From Brachyhypopomus gauderio (taxonomy: Eukaryota > Chordata > Actinopteri > Gymnotiformes > Hypopomidae), in the NCBI RefSeq assembly GCF_052324685.1, contig NC_135211.1, positions 52,014,182-52,078,181 on the forward strand: a DNA stretch of 64,000 nucleotides. Reading direction: 5' to 3'. The translations under genes and the position numbers were made by a program. Positions 45,829 through 55,664 of this stretch are shown piece after piece. Position 1 is the first letter of the stretch. The number at the start of each line of letters is the position of its first letter. Below the pieces are notes generated by a model. The model worked only from the letters and a program-made list of their open reading frames with translations, was not told the DNA's origin and did not search any database.

Positions 45829-46300
45829 TTGAACTTTACATGACCGTCAGCTCTTGAGCACCGTTCACTCATCGTCAGGCAGGCTTTTGGATTAAGCTGA
45901 ACTTCCAGCTTTACGTCTGCCTACCTGTGACTTCCTTGTCATTAATTATTTTGTCTATGTCCTTGTTAATGATGACAAAAAAAACAACAATTAAAGCCAC
46001 TCAGCCTTTCCTTTCTCTCTCTCTCTATGTGACATCACAATAGATTTTCTCAAAAAGCAATTCAAATTGTTCTAACCATTGGTGGGACCAACCCGTGGCC
46101 TTTTACCATCCACGTGTCCAAAATGCAGTACGCATGCCAATGTTGTTAACAGACATACGTGTTGGTAGCTCTACATGTCCAACTGGTACAGTGTGAGGTT
46201 TCCTCTTTGGTGGACCTTAAAGAGTTGAAAAAGCCACAACCGAACTGGTATCTTTGTCAACGTCCTTGTTTCTGGATCTATGCTGCATGTGCGTCAGAAT

Positions 46301-46387
46301 CCTTCGGTAGCTCAGATGGTAGAGCGGAGGACTGTAGAGGTTAAAGCAGCAATCCTTAGGCCACCGGTTCAAATCCGGTTCGAAGGA
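46301..46387 (+). tRNA. tRNA-Tyr-GTA: tRNA-Tyr (GUA), unit 19
   Basis: Body as unit 1; T8 terminator. Confidence 0.97.
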
Positions 46388-46450
46388 AGCTTCTTTTTTT
46401 TCCAGGATATTACTGCCCTTAATGTCATGATGAGCAAAAAGTTTTCTGTT

Positions 46451-46522
46451 TTCCCTGACCGGGAATCGAACCCGGGCCGCGGCAGTGAGAGCGCCGAATC
46501 CTAGCCACTAGACCATCAGGGA
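46451..46522 (-). tRNA. tRNA-Glu-CTC: tRNA-Glu (CUC), unit 19
   Basis: Variant C39>T. Confidence 0.96.
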
Positions 46523-46726
46523 CAGCGATGTTATGCTAATGGATGAAGGCTTTTACATGAGTTCTGGCTGGCCGTTATTCATGAGTGAAGAAAGACCAGA
46601 ATGTGGGTTATTCGTGACCACACCAGAACATGTGGACCTTTTTGTGTCAAGACTGTCAAATGCTTCCCATGTCAGAGGTCAAGAATATCTGGACATGTTC
46701 TGAATCACAGAGCAAGGCTAAACGTA

Positions 46727-46799
46727 GCCTGGATAGCTCAGTCGGTAGAGCATCAGACTTTTAATCTGAGGGTCCAGGGTTCAAGTCCCTGTTCAGGCG
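46727..46799 (+). tRNA. tRNA-Lys-TTT: tRNA-Lys (UUU), unit 20
   Basis: Body as unit 1. Confidence 0.97.
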
Positions 46800-47271
46800 T
46801 TGAACTTTACATGACCGTCAGCTCTTGAGCACCGTTCACTCATCGTCAGGCAGGCTTTTGGATTAAGCTGAACTTCCAGCTTTACGTCTGCCTACCTGTG
46901 ACTTCCTTGTCATTAATTATTTTGTCTATGTCCTTGTTAATGATGACAAAAAAAACAACAATTAAAGCCACTCAGCCTTTCCTTTCTCTCTCTCTCTATG
47001 TGACATCACAATAGATTTTCTCAAAAAGCAATTCAAATTGTTCTAACCATTGGTGGGACCAACCCGTGGCCTTTTACCATCCACGTGTCCAAAATGCAGT
47101 ACGCATGCCAATGTTGTTAACAGACATACGTGTTGGTAGCTCTACATGTCCAACTGGTACAGTGTGAGGTTTCCTCTTTGGTGGACCTTAAAGAGTTGAA
47201 AAAGCCACAACCGAACTGGTATCTTTGTCAACGTCCTTGTTTCTGGATCTATGCTGCATGTGCGTCAGAAT

Positions 47272-47358
47272 CCTTCGGTAGCTCAGATGGTAGAGCGGAG
47301 GACTGTAGAGGTTAAAGCAGCAATCCTTAGGCCACCGGTTCAAATCCGGTTCGAAGGA
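47272..47358 (+). tRNA. tRNA-Tyr-GTA: tRNA-Tyr (GUA), unit 20
   Basis: Body as unit 1; T7 terminator. Confidence 0.97.
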
Positions 47359-47420
47359 AGCTTCTTTTTTTCCAGGATATTACTGCCTTTAATGTCATGA
47401 TGAGCAAAAAGTTTTCTGTT

Positions 47421-47492
47421 TTCCCTGACCGGGAATCGAACCCGGGCCGCGGCGGTGAGAGCGCCGAATCCTAGCCACTAGACCATCAGGGA
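47421..47492 (-). tRNA. tRNA-Glu-CTC: tRNA-Glu (CUC), unit 20
   Basis: Body as unit 1. Confidence 0.97.
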
Positions 47493-47696
47493 CAGCGATG
47501 GAATGCTAATGGATGAAGGCCTTTACATGAGTTCTGGCTGGCCGTTATTCATGAGTGAAGAAAGACCAGAATGTGGGTTATTCGTGACCACACCAGAACA
47601 TGTGGACCTTTTTGTGTCAAGACTGTCAAATGCTTCCCATGTCAGAGGTCAAGAATATCTGGACATGTTCTAAATCACAGAGCAAGGTTAAATGTA

Positions 47697-47769
47697 GCCT
47701 GGATAGCTCAGTCGGTAGAGCATCAGACTTTTAATCTGAGGGTCCAGGGTTCAAGTCCCTGTTCAGGCG
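47697..47769 (+). tRNA. tRNA-Lys-TTT: tRNA-Lys (UUU), unit 21
   Basis: Body as unit 1; CTAAATCAC/TTAAATG markers. Confidence 0.97.
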
Positions 47770-48241
47770 TTGAACTTTACATGACCGTCAGCTCTTGAGC
47801 ACCGTTCACTCATCGTCAGGCAGGCTTTTGGATTAAGCTGAACTTCCAGCTTTACGTCTGCCTACCTGTGACTTCCTTGTCATTAATTATTTTGTCTATG
47901 TCCTTGTTAATGATGACAAAAAAAACAACAATTAAAGCCACTCAGCCTTTCCTTTCTCTCTCTCTCTATGTGACATCACAATAGATTTTCTCAAAAAGCA
48001 ATTCAAATTGTTCTAACCATTGGTGGGACCAACCCGTGGCCTTTTACCATCCACGTGTCCAAAATGCAGTACGCATGCCAATGTTGTTAACAGACATACG
48101 TGTTGGTAGCTCTACATGTCCAACTGGTACAGTGTGAGGTTTCCTCTTTGGTGGACCTTAAAGAGTTGAAAAAGCCACAACCGAACTGGTATCTTTGTCA
48201 ACGTCCTTGTTTCTGGATCTATGCTGCATGTGCATCAGAAT

Positions 48242-48328
48242 CCTTCGGTAGCTCAGATGGTAGAGCGGAGGACTGTAGAGGTTAAAGCAGCAATCCTTAG
48301 GCCACCGGTTCAAATCCGGTTCGAAGGA
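48242..48328 (+). tRNA. tRNA-Tyr-GTA: tRNA-Tyr (GUA), unit 21
   Basis: Body as unit 1; flank TGTGCATCAG; T8 terminator. Confidence 0.97.
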
Positions 48329-48391
48329 AGCTTCTTTTTTTTCCAGGATATTACTGCCCTTAATGTCATGATGAGCAAAAAGTTTTCTGTT

Positions 48392-48463
48392 TTCCCTGAC
48401 CGGGAATCGAACCCGGGCCGCGGCGGTGAGAGCGCCGAATCCTAGCCACTAGACCATCAGGGA
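48392..48463 (-). tRNA. tRNA-Glu-CTC: tRNA-Glu (CUC), unit 21
   Basis: Body as unit 1; 5' flank changed (AGCTATG instead of AGCGATG). Confidence 0.97.
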
Positions 48464-48665
48464 CAGCTATGTTATGCTAATGAATGAAGGCTTTTTCATG
48501 AGTTCTGGCTGGCCGTTATTCATGAGTGAAGAAAGACCAGAATGTGGGTTATTCGTGACCACACCAGAACATGTGGACCTTTTTGTCAAGACTGTCAAAT
48601 GCTTCCCATGTCAGAGGTCAAGAATATCTGGACATGTTCTGAATCACAGAGCAAGGCTAAACGTA

Positions 48666-48738
48666 GCCTGGATAGCTCAGTCGGTAGAGCATCAGACTTT
48701 TAATCTGAGGGTCCAGGGTTCAAGTCCCTGTTCAGGCG
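48666..48738 (+). tRNA. tRNA-Lys-TTT: tRNA-Lys (UUU), unit 22
   Basis: Body as unit 1. The unit is 969 bp because TTTTGTGTCAAG upstream has lost GT. Confidence 0.97.
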
Positions 48739-49210
48739 TTGAACTTTACATGACCGTCAGCTCTTGAGCACCGTTCAGTCATCGTCAGGCAGGCTATTGG
48801 ATTAGGCTGAACTTCCAGCTTTACGTCTGCCTACCTGTGACTTCCTTGTCATTAATTATTTTGTCTATGTCCTTGTTAATGATGACAAAAAAAACAACAA
48901 TTAAAGCCACTCAGCCTTTCCTTTCTCTCTCTCTCTATGTGACATCACAATAGATTTTCTCAAAAAGCAATTCAAATTGTTCTAACCATTGGTGGGACCA
49001 ACCCGTGGCCTTTTACCATCCACGTGTCCAAAATGCAGTACACATGCCAATGTTGTTAACAGACATACGTGTTGGTAGCTCTACATGTCCAACTGGTACA
49101 GTGTGAGGTTTCCTCTTTGGTGGACCTTAAAGAGTTGAAAAAGCCACAACCGAACTGGTATCTTTGTCAACGTCCTTGTTTCTGGATCTATGCTGCATGT
49201 GCGTCAGAAT

Positions 49211-49297
49211 CCTTCGGTAGCTCAGATGGTAGAGCGGAGGACTGTAGAGGTTAAAGCAGCAATCCTTAGGCCACCGGTTCAAATCCGGTTCGAAGGA
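49211..49297 (+). tRNA. tRNA-Tyr-GTA: tRNA-Tyr (GUA), unit 22
   Basis: Body as unit 1; T8 terminator. Several private spacer changes before it. Confidence 0.97.
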
Positions 49298-49360
49298 AGC
49301 TTCTTTTTTTTCCAGGATATTACTGCCCTTAATGTCAAGATGAGCAAAAAGTTTTCTGTT

Positions 49361-49432
49361 TTCCCTGACCGGGAATCGAACCCGGGCCGCGGCGGTGAGA
49401 GCGCCGAATCCTAGCCACTAGACCATCAGGGA
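49361..49432 (-). tRNA. tRNA-Glu-CTC: tRNA-Glu (CUC), unit 22
   Basis: Body as unit 1. Confidence 0.97.
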
Positions 49433-49636
49433 CAGCGATGGAATGCTAATGAATGAAGGCTTTTACATGAGTTCTGGCTGGCCGTTATTCATGAGTGAAG
49501 AAAGACCAGAATGTGGGTTATTCGTGACCACACCAGAACATGTGGACCTTTTTGTGTCAAGACTGTCAAATGCTTCCCATGTCAGAGGTTAAGAATATCT
49601 GGACATGTTCTGAATCACAGAGCAAGGTTAAACGTA

Positions 49637-49709
49637 GCCTGGATAGCTCAGTCGGTAGAGCATCAGACTTTTATTCTGAGGGTCCAGGGTTCAAGTCCCT
49701 GTTCAGGCG
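49637..49709 (+). tRNA. tRNA-Lys-TTT: tRNA-Lys (UUU), unit 23, anticodon-loop variant
   Basis: Loop CTTTTAT instead of CTTTTAA (A38>T); anticodon unchanged. The only anticodon-loop change among the Lys copies, in the most divergent unit of the array. Confidence 0.93.
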
Positions 49710-50181
49710 TTGAACTTTACATGACCGTCAGCTCTTGAGCACCGTTCAGTCATCGTCAGGCAGACTTTTGGATTAAGCTGAACTTCCAGCTTTACGTCTG
49801 CCTACCTGTGACTTCCTTGTCATTAATTATTTTGTCTATGTCCTTGTTAATGATGACAAAAAAAACACCAATTAAAGCCACTCAGCCTTTCCTTTCTCTC
49901 TCTCTCTATGTGACATCACAATAGATTTTCTCAAAAAGCAATTCAAATTGTTCTAACCATTGGTGGGACCAACCCGTGGCCTTTTACCATCCACGTGTCC
50001 AAAATGCAGTACGCATGCCAATGTTGTTAACAGACATACGTGTTGGTAGCTCTACATGTCCAACTGGTACAGTGTGAGGTTTCCTCTTTGGTGGACCTTA
50101 AAGAGTTGAAAAAGCCACAACCGAACTGGTATCTTTGTCAACGTCCTTGTTTCTGGATCTATGCTGCATGTGAGTCAGGAT

Positions 50182-50268
50182 CCTTCGGTAGCTCAGATGG
50201 TAGAGCGGAGGACTGTAGAGGTTAAAGCAGCAATCCTTAGGCCACCGGTTCAAATCCGGTTCGAAGGA
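50182..50268 (+). tRNA. tRNA-Tyr-GTA: tRNA-Tyr (GUA), unit 23
   Basis: Body as unit 1; flank TGAGTCAGGA is private; T8 terminator. Confidence 0.97.
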
Positions 50269-50331
50269 AGCTTCTTTTTTTTCCAGGATATTACTGCCCT
50301 TAATGTCATGATGAGCAAAAAGTTTTCTGTT

Positions 50332-50403
50332 TTCCCTGACCGGGAATCGAACCCGGGCCGCGGCGGTGAGAGCACCGAATCCTAGCCACTAGACCATCAG
50401 GGA
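50332..50403 (-). tRNA. tRNA-Glu-CTC: tRNA-Glu (CUC), unit 23
   Basis: Variant C30>T (U30-G40 wobble in the anticodon stem), shared with unit 26. Confidence 0.95.
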
Positions 50404-50607
50404 CAGCGATGTTATGCTAATGGATGAAGGCTTTTACATGAGTTCTGGCTGGCCGTTATTCATGAGTGAAGAAAGACCAGAATGTGGGTTATTCGTGACC
50501 ACACCAGAACATGTGGACCTTTTTGTGTCAAGACTGTCAAATGCTTCCCATGTCAGAGGTCAAGAATATCTGGACATGTTCTGAATCACAGAGCAAGGCT
50601 AAACGTA

Positions 50608-50680
50608 GCCTGGATAGCTCAGTCGGTAGAGCATCAGACTTTTAATCTGAGGGTCCAGGGTTCAAGTCCCTGTTCAGGCG
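50608..50680 (+). tRNA. tRNA-Lys-TTT: tRNA-Lys (UUU), unit 24
   Basis: Body as unit 1. Confidence 0.97.
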
Positions 50681-51152
50681 TTGAACTTTACATGACCGTC
50701 AGCTCTTGAGCACCGTTCACTCATCGTCAGGCAGGCTTTTGGATTAAGCTGAACTTCCAGCTTTACGTCTGCCTACCTGTGACTTCCTTGTCATTAATTA
50801 TTTTGTCTATGTCCTTGTTAATGATGACAAAAAAAACAACAATTAAAGCCACTCAGCCTTTCCTTTCTCTCTCTCTCTATGTGACATCACAATAGATTTT
50901 CTCAAAAAGCAATTCAAATTGTTCTAACCATTGGTGGGACCAACCCGTGGCCTTTTACCATCCACGTGTCCAAAATGCAGTACGCATGCCAATGTTGTTA
51001 ACAGACATACGTGTTGGTAGCTCTACATGTCCAACTGGTACAGTGTGAGGTTTCCTCTTTGGTGGACCTTAAAGAGTTGAAAAAGCCACAACCGAACTGG
51101 TATCTTTGTCAACGTCCTTGTTTCTGGATCTATGCTGCATGTGCGTCAGAAT

Positions 51153-51239
51153 CCTTCGGTAGCTCAGATGGTAGAGCGGAGGACTGTAGAGGTTAAAGCA
51201 GCAATCCTTAGGCCACCGGTTCAAATCCGGTTCGAAGGA
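51153..51239 (+). tRNA. tRNA-Tyr-GTA: tRNA-Tyr (GUA), unit 24
   Basis: Body as unit 1; T7 terminator. Confidence 0.97.
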
Positions 51240-51301
51240 AGCTTCTTTTTTTCCAGGATATTACTGCCTTTAATGTCATGATGAGCAAAAAGTTTTCTGT
51301 T

Positions 51302-51373
51302 TTCCCTGACCGGGAATCGAACCCGGGCCGCGGCGGTGAGAGCGCCGAATCCTAGCCACTAGACCATCAGGGA
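51302..51373 (-). tRNA. tRNA-Glu-CTC: tRNA-Glu (CUC), unit 24
   Basis: Body as unit 1. Confidence 0.97.
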
Positions 51374-51577
51374 CAGCGATGGAATGCTAATGGATGAAGG
51401 CCTTTACATGAGTTCTGGCTGGCCGTTATTCATGAGTGAAGAAAGACCAGAATGTGGGTTATTCGTGACCACACCAGAACATGTGGACCTTTTTGTGTCA
51501 AGACTGTCAAATGCTTCCCATGTCAGAGGTCAAGAATATCTGGACATGTTCTAAATCACAGAGCAAGGTTAAATGTA

Positions 51578-51650
51578 GCCTGGATAGCTCAGTCGGTAGA
51601 GCATCAGACTTTTAATCTGAGGGTCCAGGGTTCAAGTCCCTGTTCAGGCG
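51578..51650 (+). tRNA. tRNA-Lys-TTT: tRNA-Lys (UUU), unit 25
   Basis: Body as unit 1; CTAAATCAC marker and a private CACTGTTC downstream. Confidence 0.97.
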
Positions 51651-52122
51651 TTGAACTTTACATGACCGTCAGCTCTTGAGCACTGTTCACTCATCGTCAG
51701 GCAGGCTTTTGGATTAAGCTGAACTTCCAGCTTTACGTCTGCCTACCTGTGACTTCCTTGTCATTAATTATTTTGTCTATGTCCTTGTTAATGATGACAA
51801 AAAAAACAACAATTAAAGCCACTCAGCCTTTCCTTTCTCTCTCTCTCTATGTGACATCACAATAGATTTTCTCAAAAAGCAATTCAAATTGTTCTAACCA
51901 TTGGTGGGACCAACCCGTGGCCTTTTACCATCCACGTGTCCAAAATGCAGTACGCATGCCAATGTTGTTAACAGACATACGTGTTGGTAGCTCTACATGT
52001 CCAACTGGTACAGTGTGAGGTTTCCTCTTTGGTGGACCTTAAAGAGTTGAAAAAGCCACAACCGAACTGGTATCTTTGTCAACGTCCTTGTTTCTGGATC
52101 TATGCTGCATGTGCATCAGAAT

Positions 52123-52209
52123 CCTTCGGTAGCTCAGATGGTAGAGCGGAGGACTGTAGAGGTTAAAGCAGCAATCCTTAGGCCACCGGTTCAAATCCGG
52201 TTCGAAGGA
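52123..52209 (+). tRNA. tRNA-Tyr-GTA: tRNA-Tyr (GUA), unit 25
   Basis: Body as unit 1; flank TGTGCATCAG; T8 terminator. Confidence 0.97.
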
Positions 52210-52272
52210 AGCTTCTTTTTTTTCCAGGATATTACTGCCCTTAATGTCATGATGAGCAAAAAGTTTTCTGTT

Positions 52273-52344
52273 TTCCCTGACCGGGAATCGAACCCGGGCC
52301 GCGGCGGTGAGAGCGCCGAATCCTAGCCACTAGACCATCAGGGA
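52273..52344 (-). tRNA. tRNA-Glu-CTC: tRNA-Glu (CUC), unit 25
   Basis: Body as unit 1. Confidence 0.97.
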
Positions 52345-52548
52345 CAGCGATGTTATGCTAATGGATGAAGGCTTTTACATGAGTTCTGGCTGGCCGTTAT
52401 TCATGAGTGAAGAAAGACCAGAATGTGGGTTATTCGTGACCACACCAGAACATGTGGACCTTTTTGTGTCAAGACTGTCAAATGCTTCCCATGTCAGAGG
52501 TCAAGAATATCTGGACATGTTCTGAATCACAGAGCAAGGCTAAACGTA

Positions 52549-52621
52549 GCCTGGATAGCTCAGTCGGTAGAGCATCAGACTTTTAATCTGAGGGTCCAGG
52601 GTTCAAGTCCCTGTTCAGGCG
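52549..52621 (+). tRNA. tRNA-Lys-TTT: tRNA-Lys (UUU), unit 26
   Basis: Body as unit 1. Confidence 0.97.
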
Positions 52622-53093
52622 TTGAACTTTACATGACCGTCAGCTCTTGAGCACCGTTCACTCATCGTCAGGCAGGCTTTTGGATTAAGCTGAACTTCCA
52701 GCTTTACGTCTGCCTACCTGTGACTTCCTTGTCATTAATTATTTTGTCTATGTCCTTGTTAATGATGACAAAAAAAACAACAATTAAAGCCACTCAGCCT
52801 TTCCTTTCTCTCTCTCTCTATGTGACATCACAATAGATTTTCTCAAAAAGCAATTCAAATTGTTCTAACCATTGGTGGGACCAACCCGTGGCCTTTTACC
52901 ATCCACGTGTCCAAAATGCAGTACGCATGCCAATGTTGTTAACAGACATACGTGTTGGTAGCTCTACATGTCCAACTGGTACAGTGTGAGGTTTCCTCTT
53001 TGGTGGACCTTAAAGAGTTGAAAAAGCCACAACCGAACTGGTATCTTTGTCAACGTCCTTGTTTCTGGATCTATGCTGCATGTGCGTCAGAAT

Positions 53094-53180
53094 CCTTCGG
53101 TAGCTCAGATGGTAGAGCGGAGGACTGTAGAGGTTAAAGCAGCAATCCTTAGGCCACCGGTTCAAATCCGGTTCGAAGGA
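53094..53180 (+). tRNA. tRNA-Tyr-GTA: tRNA-Tyr (GUA), unit 26
   Basis: Body as unit 1; T8 terminator. Confidence 0.97.
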
Positions 53181-53243
53181 AGCTTCTTTTTTTTCCAGGA
53201 TATTACTGCCCTTAATGTCATGATGAGCAAAAAGTTTTCTGTT

Positions 53244-53315
53244 TTCCCTGACCGGGAATCGAACCCGGGCCGCGGCGGTGAGAGCACCGAATCCTAGCCA
53301 CTAGACCATCAGGGA
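53244..53315 (-). tRNA. tRNA-Glu-CTC: tRNA-Glu (CUC), unit 26
   Basis: Variant C30>T, as in unit 23. Confidence 0.95.
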
Positions 53316-53519
53316 CAGCGATGTTATGCTAATGGATGAAGGCTTTTACATGAGTTCTGGCTGGCCGTTATTCATGAGTGAAGAAAGACCAGAATGTGGG
53401 TTATTCGTGACCACACCAGAACATGTGGACCTTTTTGTGTCAAGACTGTCAAATGCTTCCCATGTCAGAGGTCAAGAATATCTGGACATGTTCTGAATCA
53501 CAGAGCAAGGCTAAACGTA

Positions 53520-53592
53520 GCCTGGATAGCTCAGTCGGTAGAGCATCAGACTTTTAATCTGAGGGTCCAGGGTTCAAGTCCCTGTTCAGGCG
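53520..53592 (+). tRNA. tRNA-Lys-TTT: tRNA-Lys (UUU), unit 27
   Basis: Body as unit 1. Confidence 0.97.
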
Positions 53593-54064
53593 TTGAACTT
53601 TACATGACCGTCAGCTCTTGAGCACCGTTCACTCATCGTCAGGCAGGCTTTTGGATTAAGCTGAACTTCCAGCTTTACGTCTGCCTACCTGTGACTTCCT
53701 TGTCATTAATTATTTTGTCTATGTCCTTGTTAATGATGACAAAAAAAACAACAATTAAAGCCACTCAGCCTTTCCTTTCTCTCTCTCTCTATGTGACATC
53801 ACAATAGATTTTCTCAAAAAGCAATTCAAATTGTTCTAACCATTGGTGGGACCAACCCGTGGCCTTTTACCATCCACGTGTCCAAAATGCAGTACGCATG
53901 CCAATGTTGTTAACAGACATACGTGTTGGTAGCTCTACATGTCCAACTGGTACAGTGTGAGGTTTCCTCTTTGGTGGACCTTAAAGAGTTGAAAAAGCCA
54001 CAACCGAACTGGTATCTTTGTCAACGTCCTTGTTTCTGGATCTATGCTGCATGTGCGTCAGAAT

Positions 54065-54151
54065 CCTTCGGTAGCTCAGATGGTAGAGCGGAGGACTGTA
54101 GAGGTTAAAGCAGCAATCCTTAGGCCACCGGTTCAAATCCGGTTCGAAGGA
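54065..54151 (+). tRNA. tRNA-Tyr-GTA: tRNA-Tyr (GUA), unit 27
   Basis: Body as unit 1; T8 terminator. Confidence 0.97.
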
Positions 54152-54214
54152 AGCTTCTTTTTTTTCCAGGATATTACTGCCCTTAATGTCATGATGAGCA
54201 AAAAGTTTTCTGTT

Positions 54215-54286
54215 TTCCCTGACCGGGAATCGAACCCGGGCCGCGGCGGTGAGAGCGCCGAATCCTAGCCACTAGACCATCAGGGA
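54215..54286 (-). tRNA. tRNA-Glu-CTC: tRNA-Glu (CUC), unit 27
   Basis: Body as unit 1. Confidence 0.97.
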
Positions 54287-54490
54287 CAGCGATGTTATGC
54301 TAATGGATGAAGGCTTTTACATGAGTTCTGGCTGGCCGTTATTCATGAGTGAAGAAAGACCAGAATGTGGGTTATTCGTGACCACACCAGAACATGTGGA
54401 CCTTTTTGTGTCAAGACTGTCAAATGCTTCCCATGTCAGAGGTCAAGAATATCTGGACATGTTCTGAATCACAGAGCAAGGCTAAACGTA

Positions 54491-54563
54491 GCCTGGATAG
54501 CTCAGTCGGTAGAGCATCAGACTTTTAATCTGAGGGTCCAGGGTTCAAGTCCCTGTTCAGGCG
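54491..54563 (+). tRNA. tRNA-Lys-TTT: tRNA-Lys (UUU), unit 28
   Basis: Body as unit 1. Confidence 0.97.
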
Positions 54564-55035
54564 TTGAACTTTACATGACCGTCAGCTCTTGAGCACCGTT
54601 CACTCATCGTCAGGCAGGCTTTTGGATTAAGCTGAACTTCCAGCTTTACGTCTGCCTACCTGTGACTTCCTTGTCATTAATTATTTTGTCTATGTCCTTG
54701 TTAATGATGACAAAAAAAACAACAATTAAAGCCACTCAGCCTTTCCTTTCTCTCTCTCTCTATGTGACATCACAATAGATTTTCTCAAAAAGCAATTCAA
54801 ATTGTTCTAACCATTGGTGGGACCAACCCGTGGCCTTTTACCATCCACGTGTCCAAAATGCAGTACGCATGCCAATGTTGTTAACAGACATACGTGTTGG
54901 TAGCTCTACATGTCCAACTGGTACAGTGTGAGGTTTCCTCTTTGGTGGACCTTAAAGAGTTGAAAAAGCCACAACCGAACTGGTATCTTTGTCAACGTCC
55001 TTGTTTCTGGATCTATGCTGCATGTGCGTCAGAAT

Positions 55036-55122
55036 CCTTCGGTAGCTCAGATGGTAGAGCGGAGGACTGTAGAGGTTAAAGCAGCAATCCTTAGGCCACC
55101 GGTTCAAATCCGGTTCGAAGGA
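55036..55122 (+). tRNA. tRNA-Tyr-GTA: tRNA-Tyr (GUA), unit 28
   Basis: Body as unit 1; T8 terminator. Confidence 0.97.
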
Positions 55123-55185
55123 AGCTTCTTTTTTTTCCAGGATATTACTGCCCTTAATGTCATGATGAGCAAAAAGTTTTCTGTT

Positions 55186-55257
55186 TTCCCTGACCGGGAA
55201 TCGAACCCGGGCCGCGGCGGTGAGAGCGCCGAATCCTAGCCACTAGACCATCAGGGA
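55186..55257 (-). tRNA. tRNA-Glu-CTC: tRNA-Glu (CUC), unit 28
   Basis: Body as unit 1. Confidence 0.97.
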
Positions 55258-55461
55258 CAGCGATGTTATGCTAATGGATGAAGGCTTTTACATGAGTTCT
55301 GGCTGGCCGTTATTCATGAGTGAAGAAAGACCAGAATGTGGGTTATTCGTGACCACACCAGAACATGTGGACCTTTTTGTGTCAAGACTGTCAAATGCTT
55401 CCCATGTCAGAGGTCAAGAATATCTGGACATGTTCTGAATCACAGAGCAAGGCTAAACGTA

Positions 55462-55534
55462 GCCTGGATAGCTCAGTCGGTAGAGCATCAGACTTTTAAT
55501 CTGAGGGTCCAGGGTTCAAGTCCCTGTTCAGGCG
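55462..55534 (+). tRNA. tRNA-Lys-TTT: tRNA-Lys (UUU), unit 29
   Basis: Body as unit 1; the LINE lies 130 bp downstream. Confidence 0.97.
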
Positions 55535-55664
55535 TTGAACTTTACATGACCGTCAGCTCTTGAGCACCGTTCACTCATCGTCAGGCAGGCTTTTGGATTA
55601 AGCTGAACTTCCAGCTTTACGTCTGCCTACCTGTGACTTCCTTGTCATTAATTATTTTGTCTAT

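Larger units (their letters stand above)
42718..47570 (+). repeat. higher-order repeat block B (units 16-20), 4853 bp
   Basis: Repeats block A unit for unit: the same order of 971/970 units, the same three Glu C39>T units and the same CATTGTC unit. One marker differs (TTAAACG instead of CTAAACG in its first unit). Confidence 0.9.
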
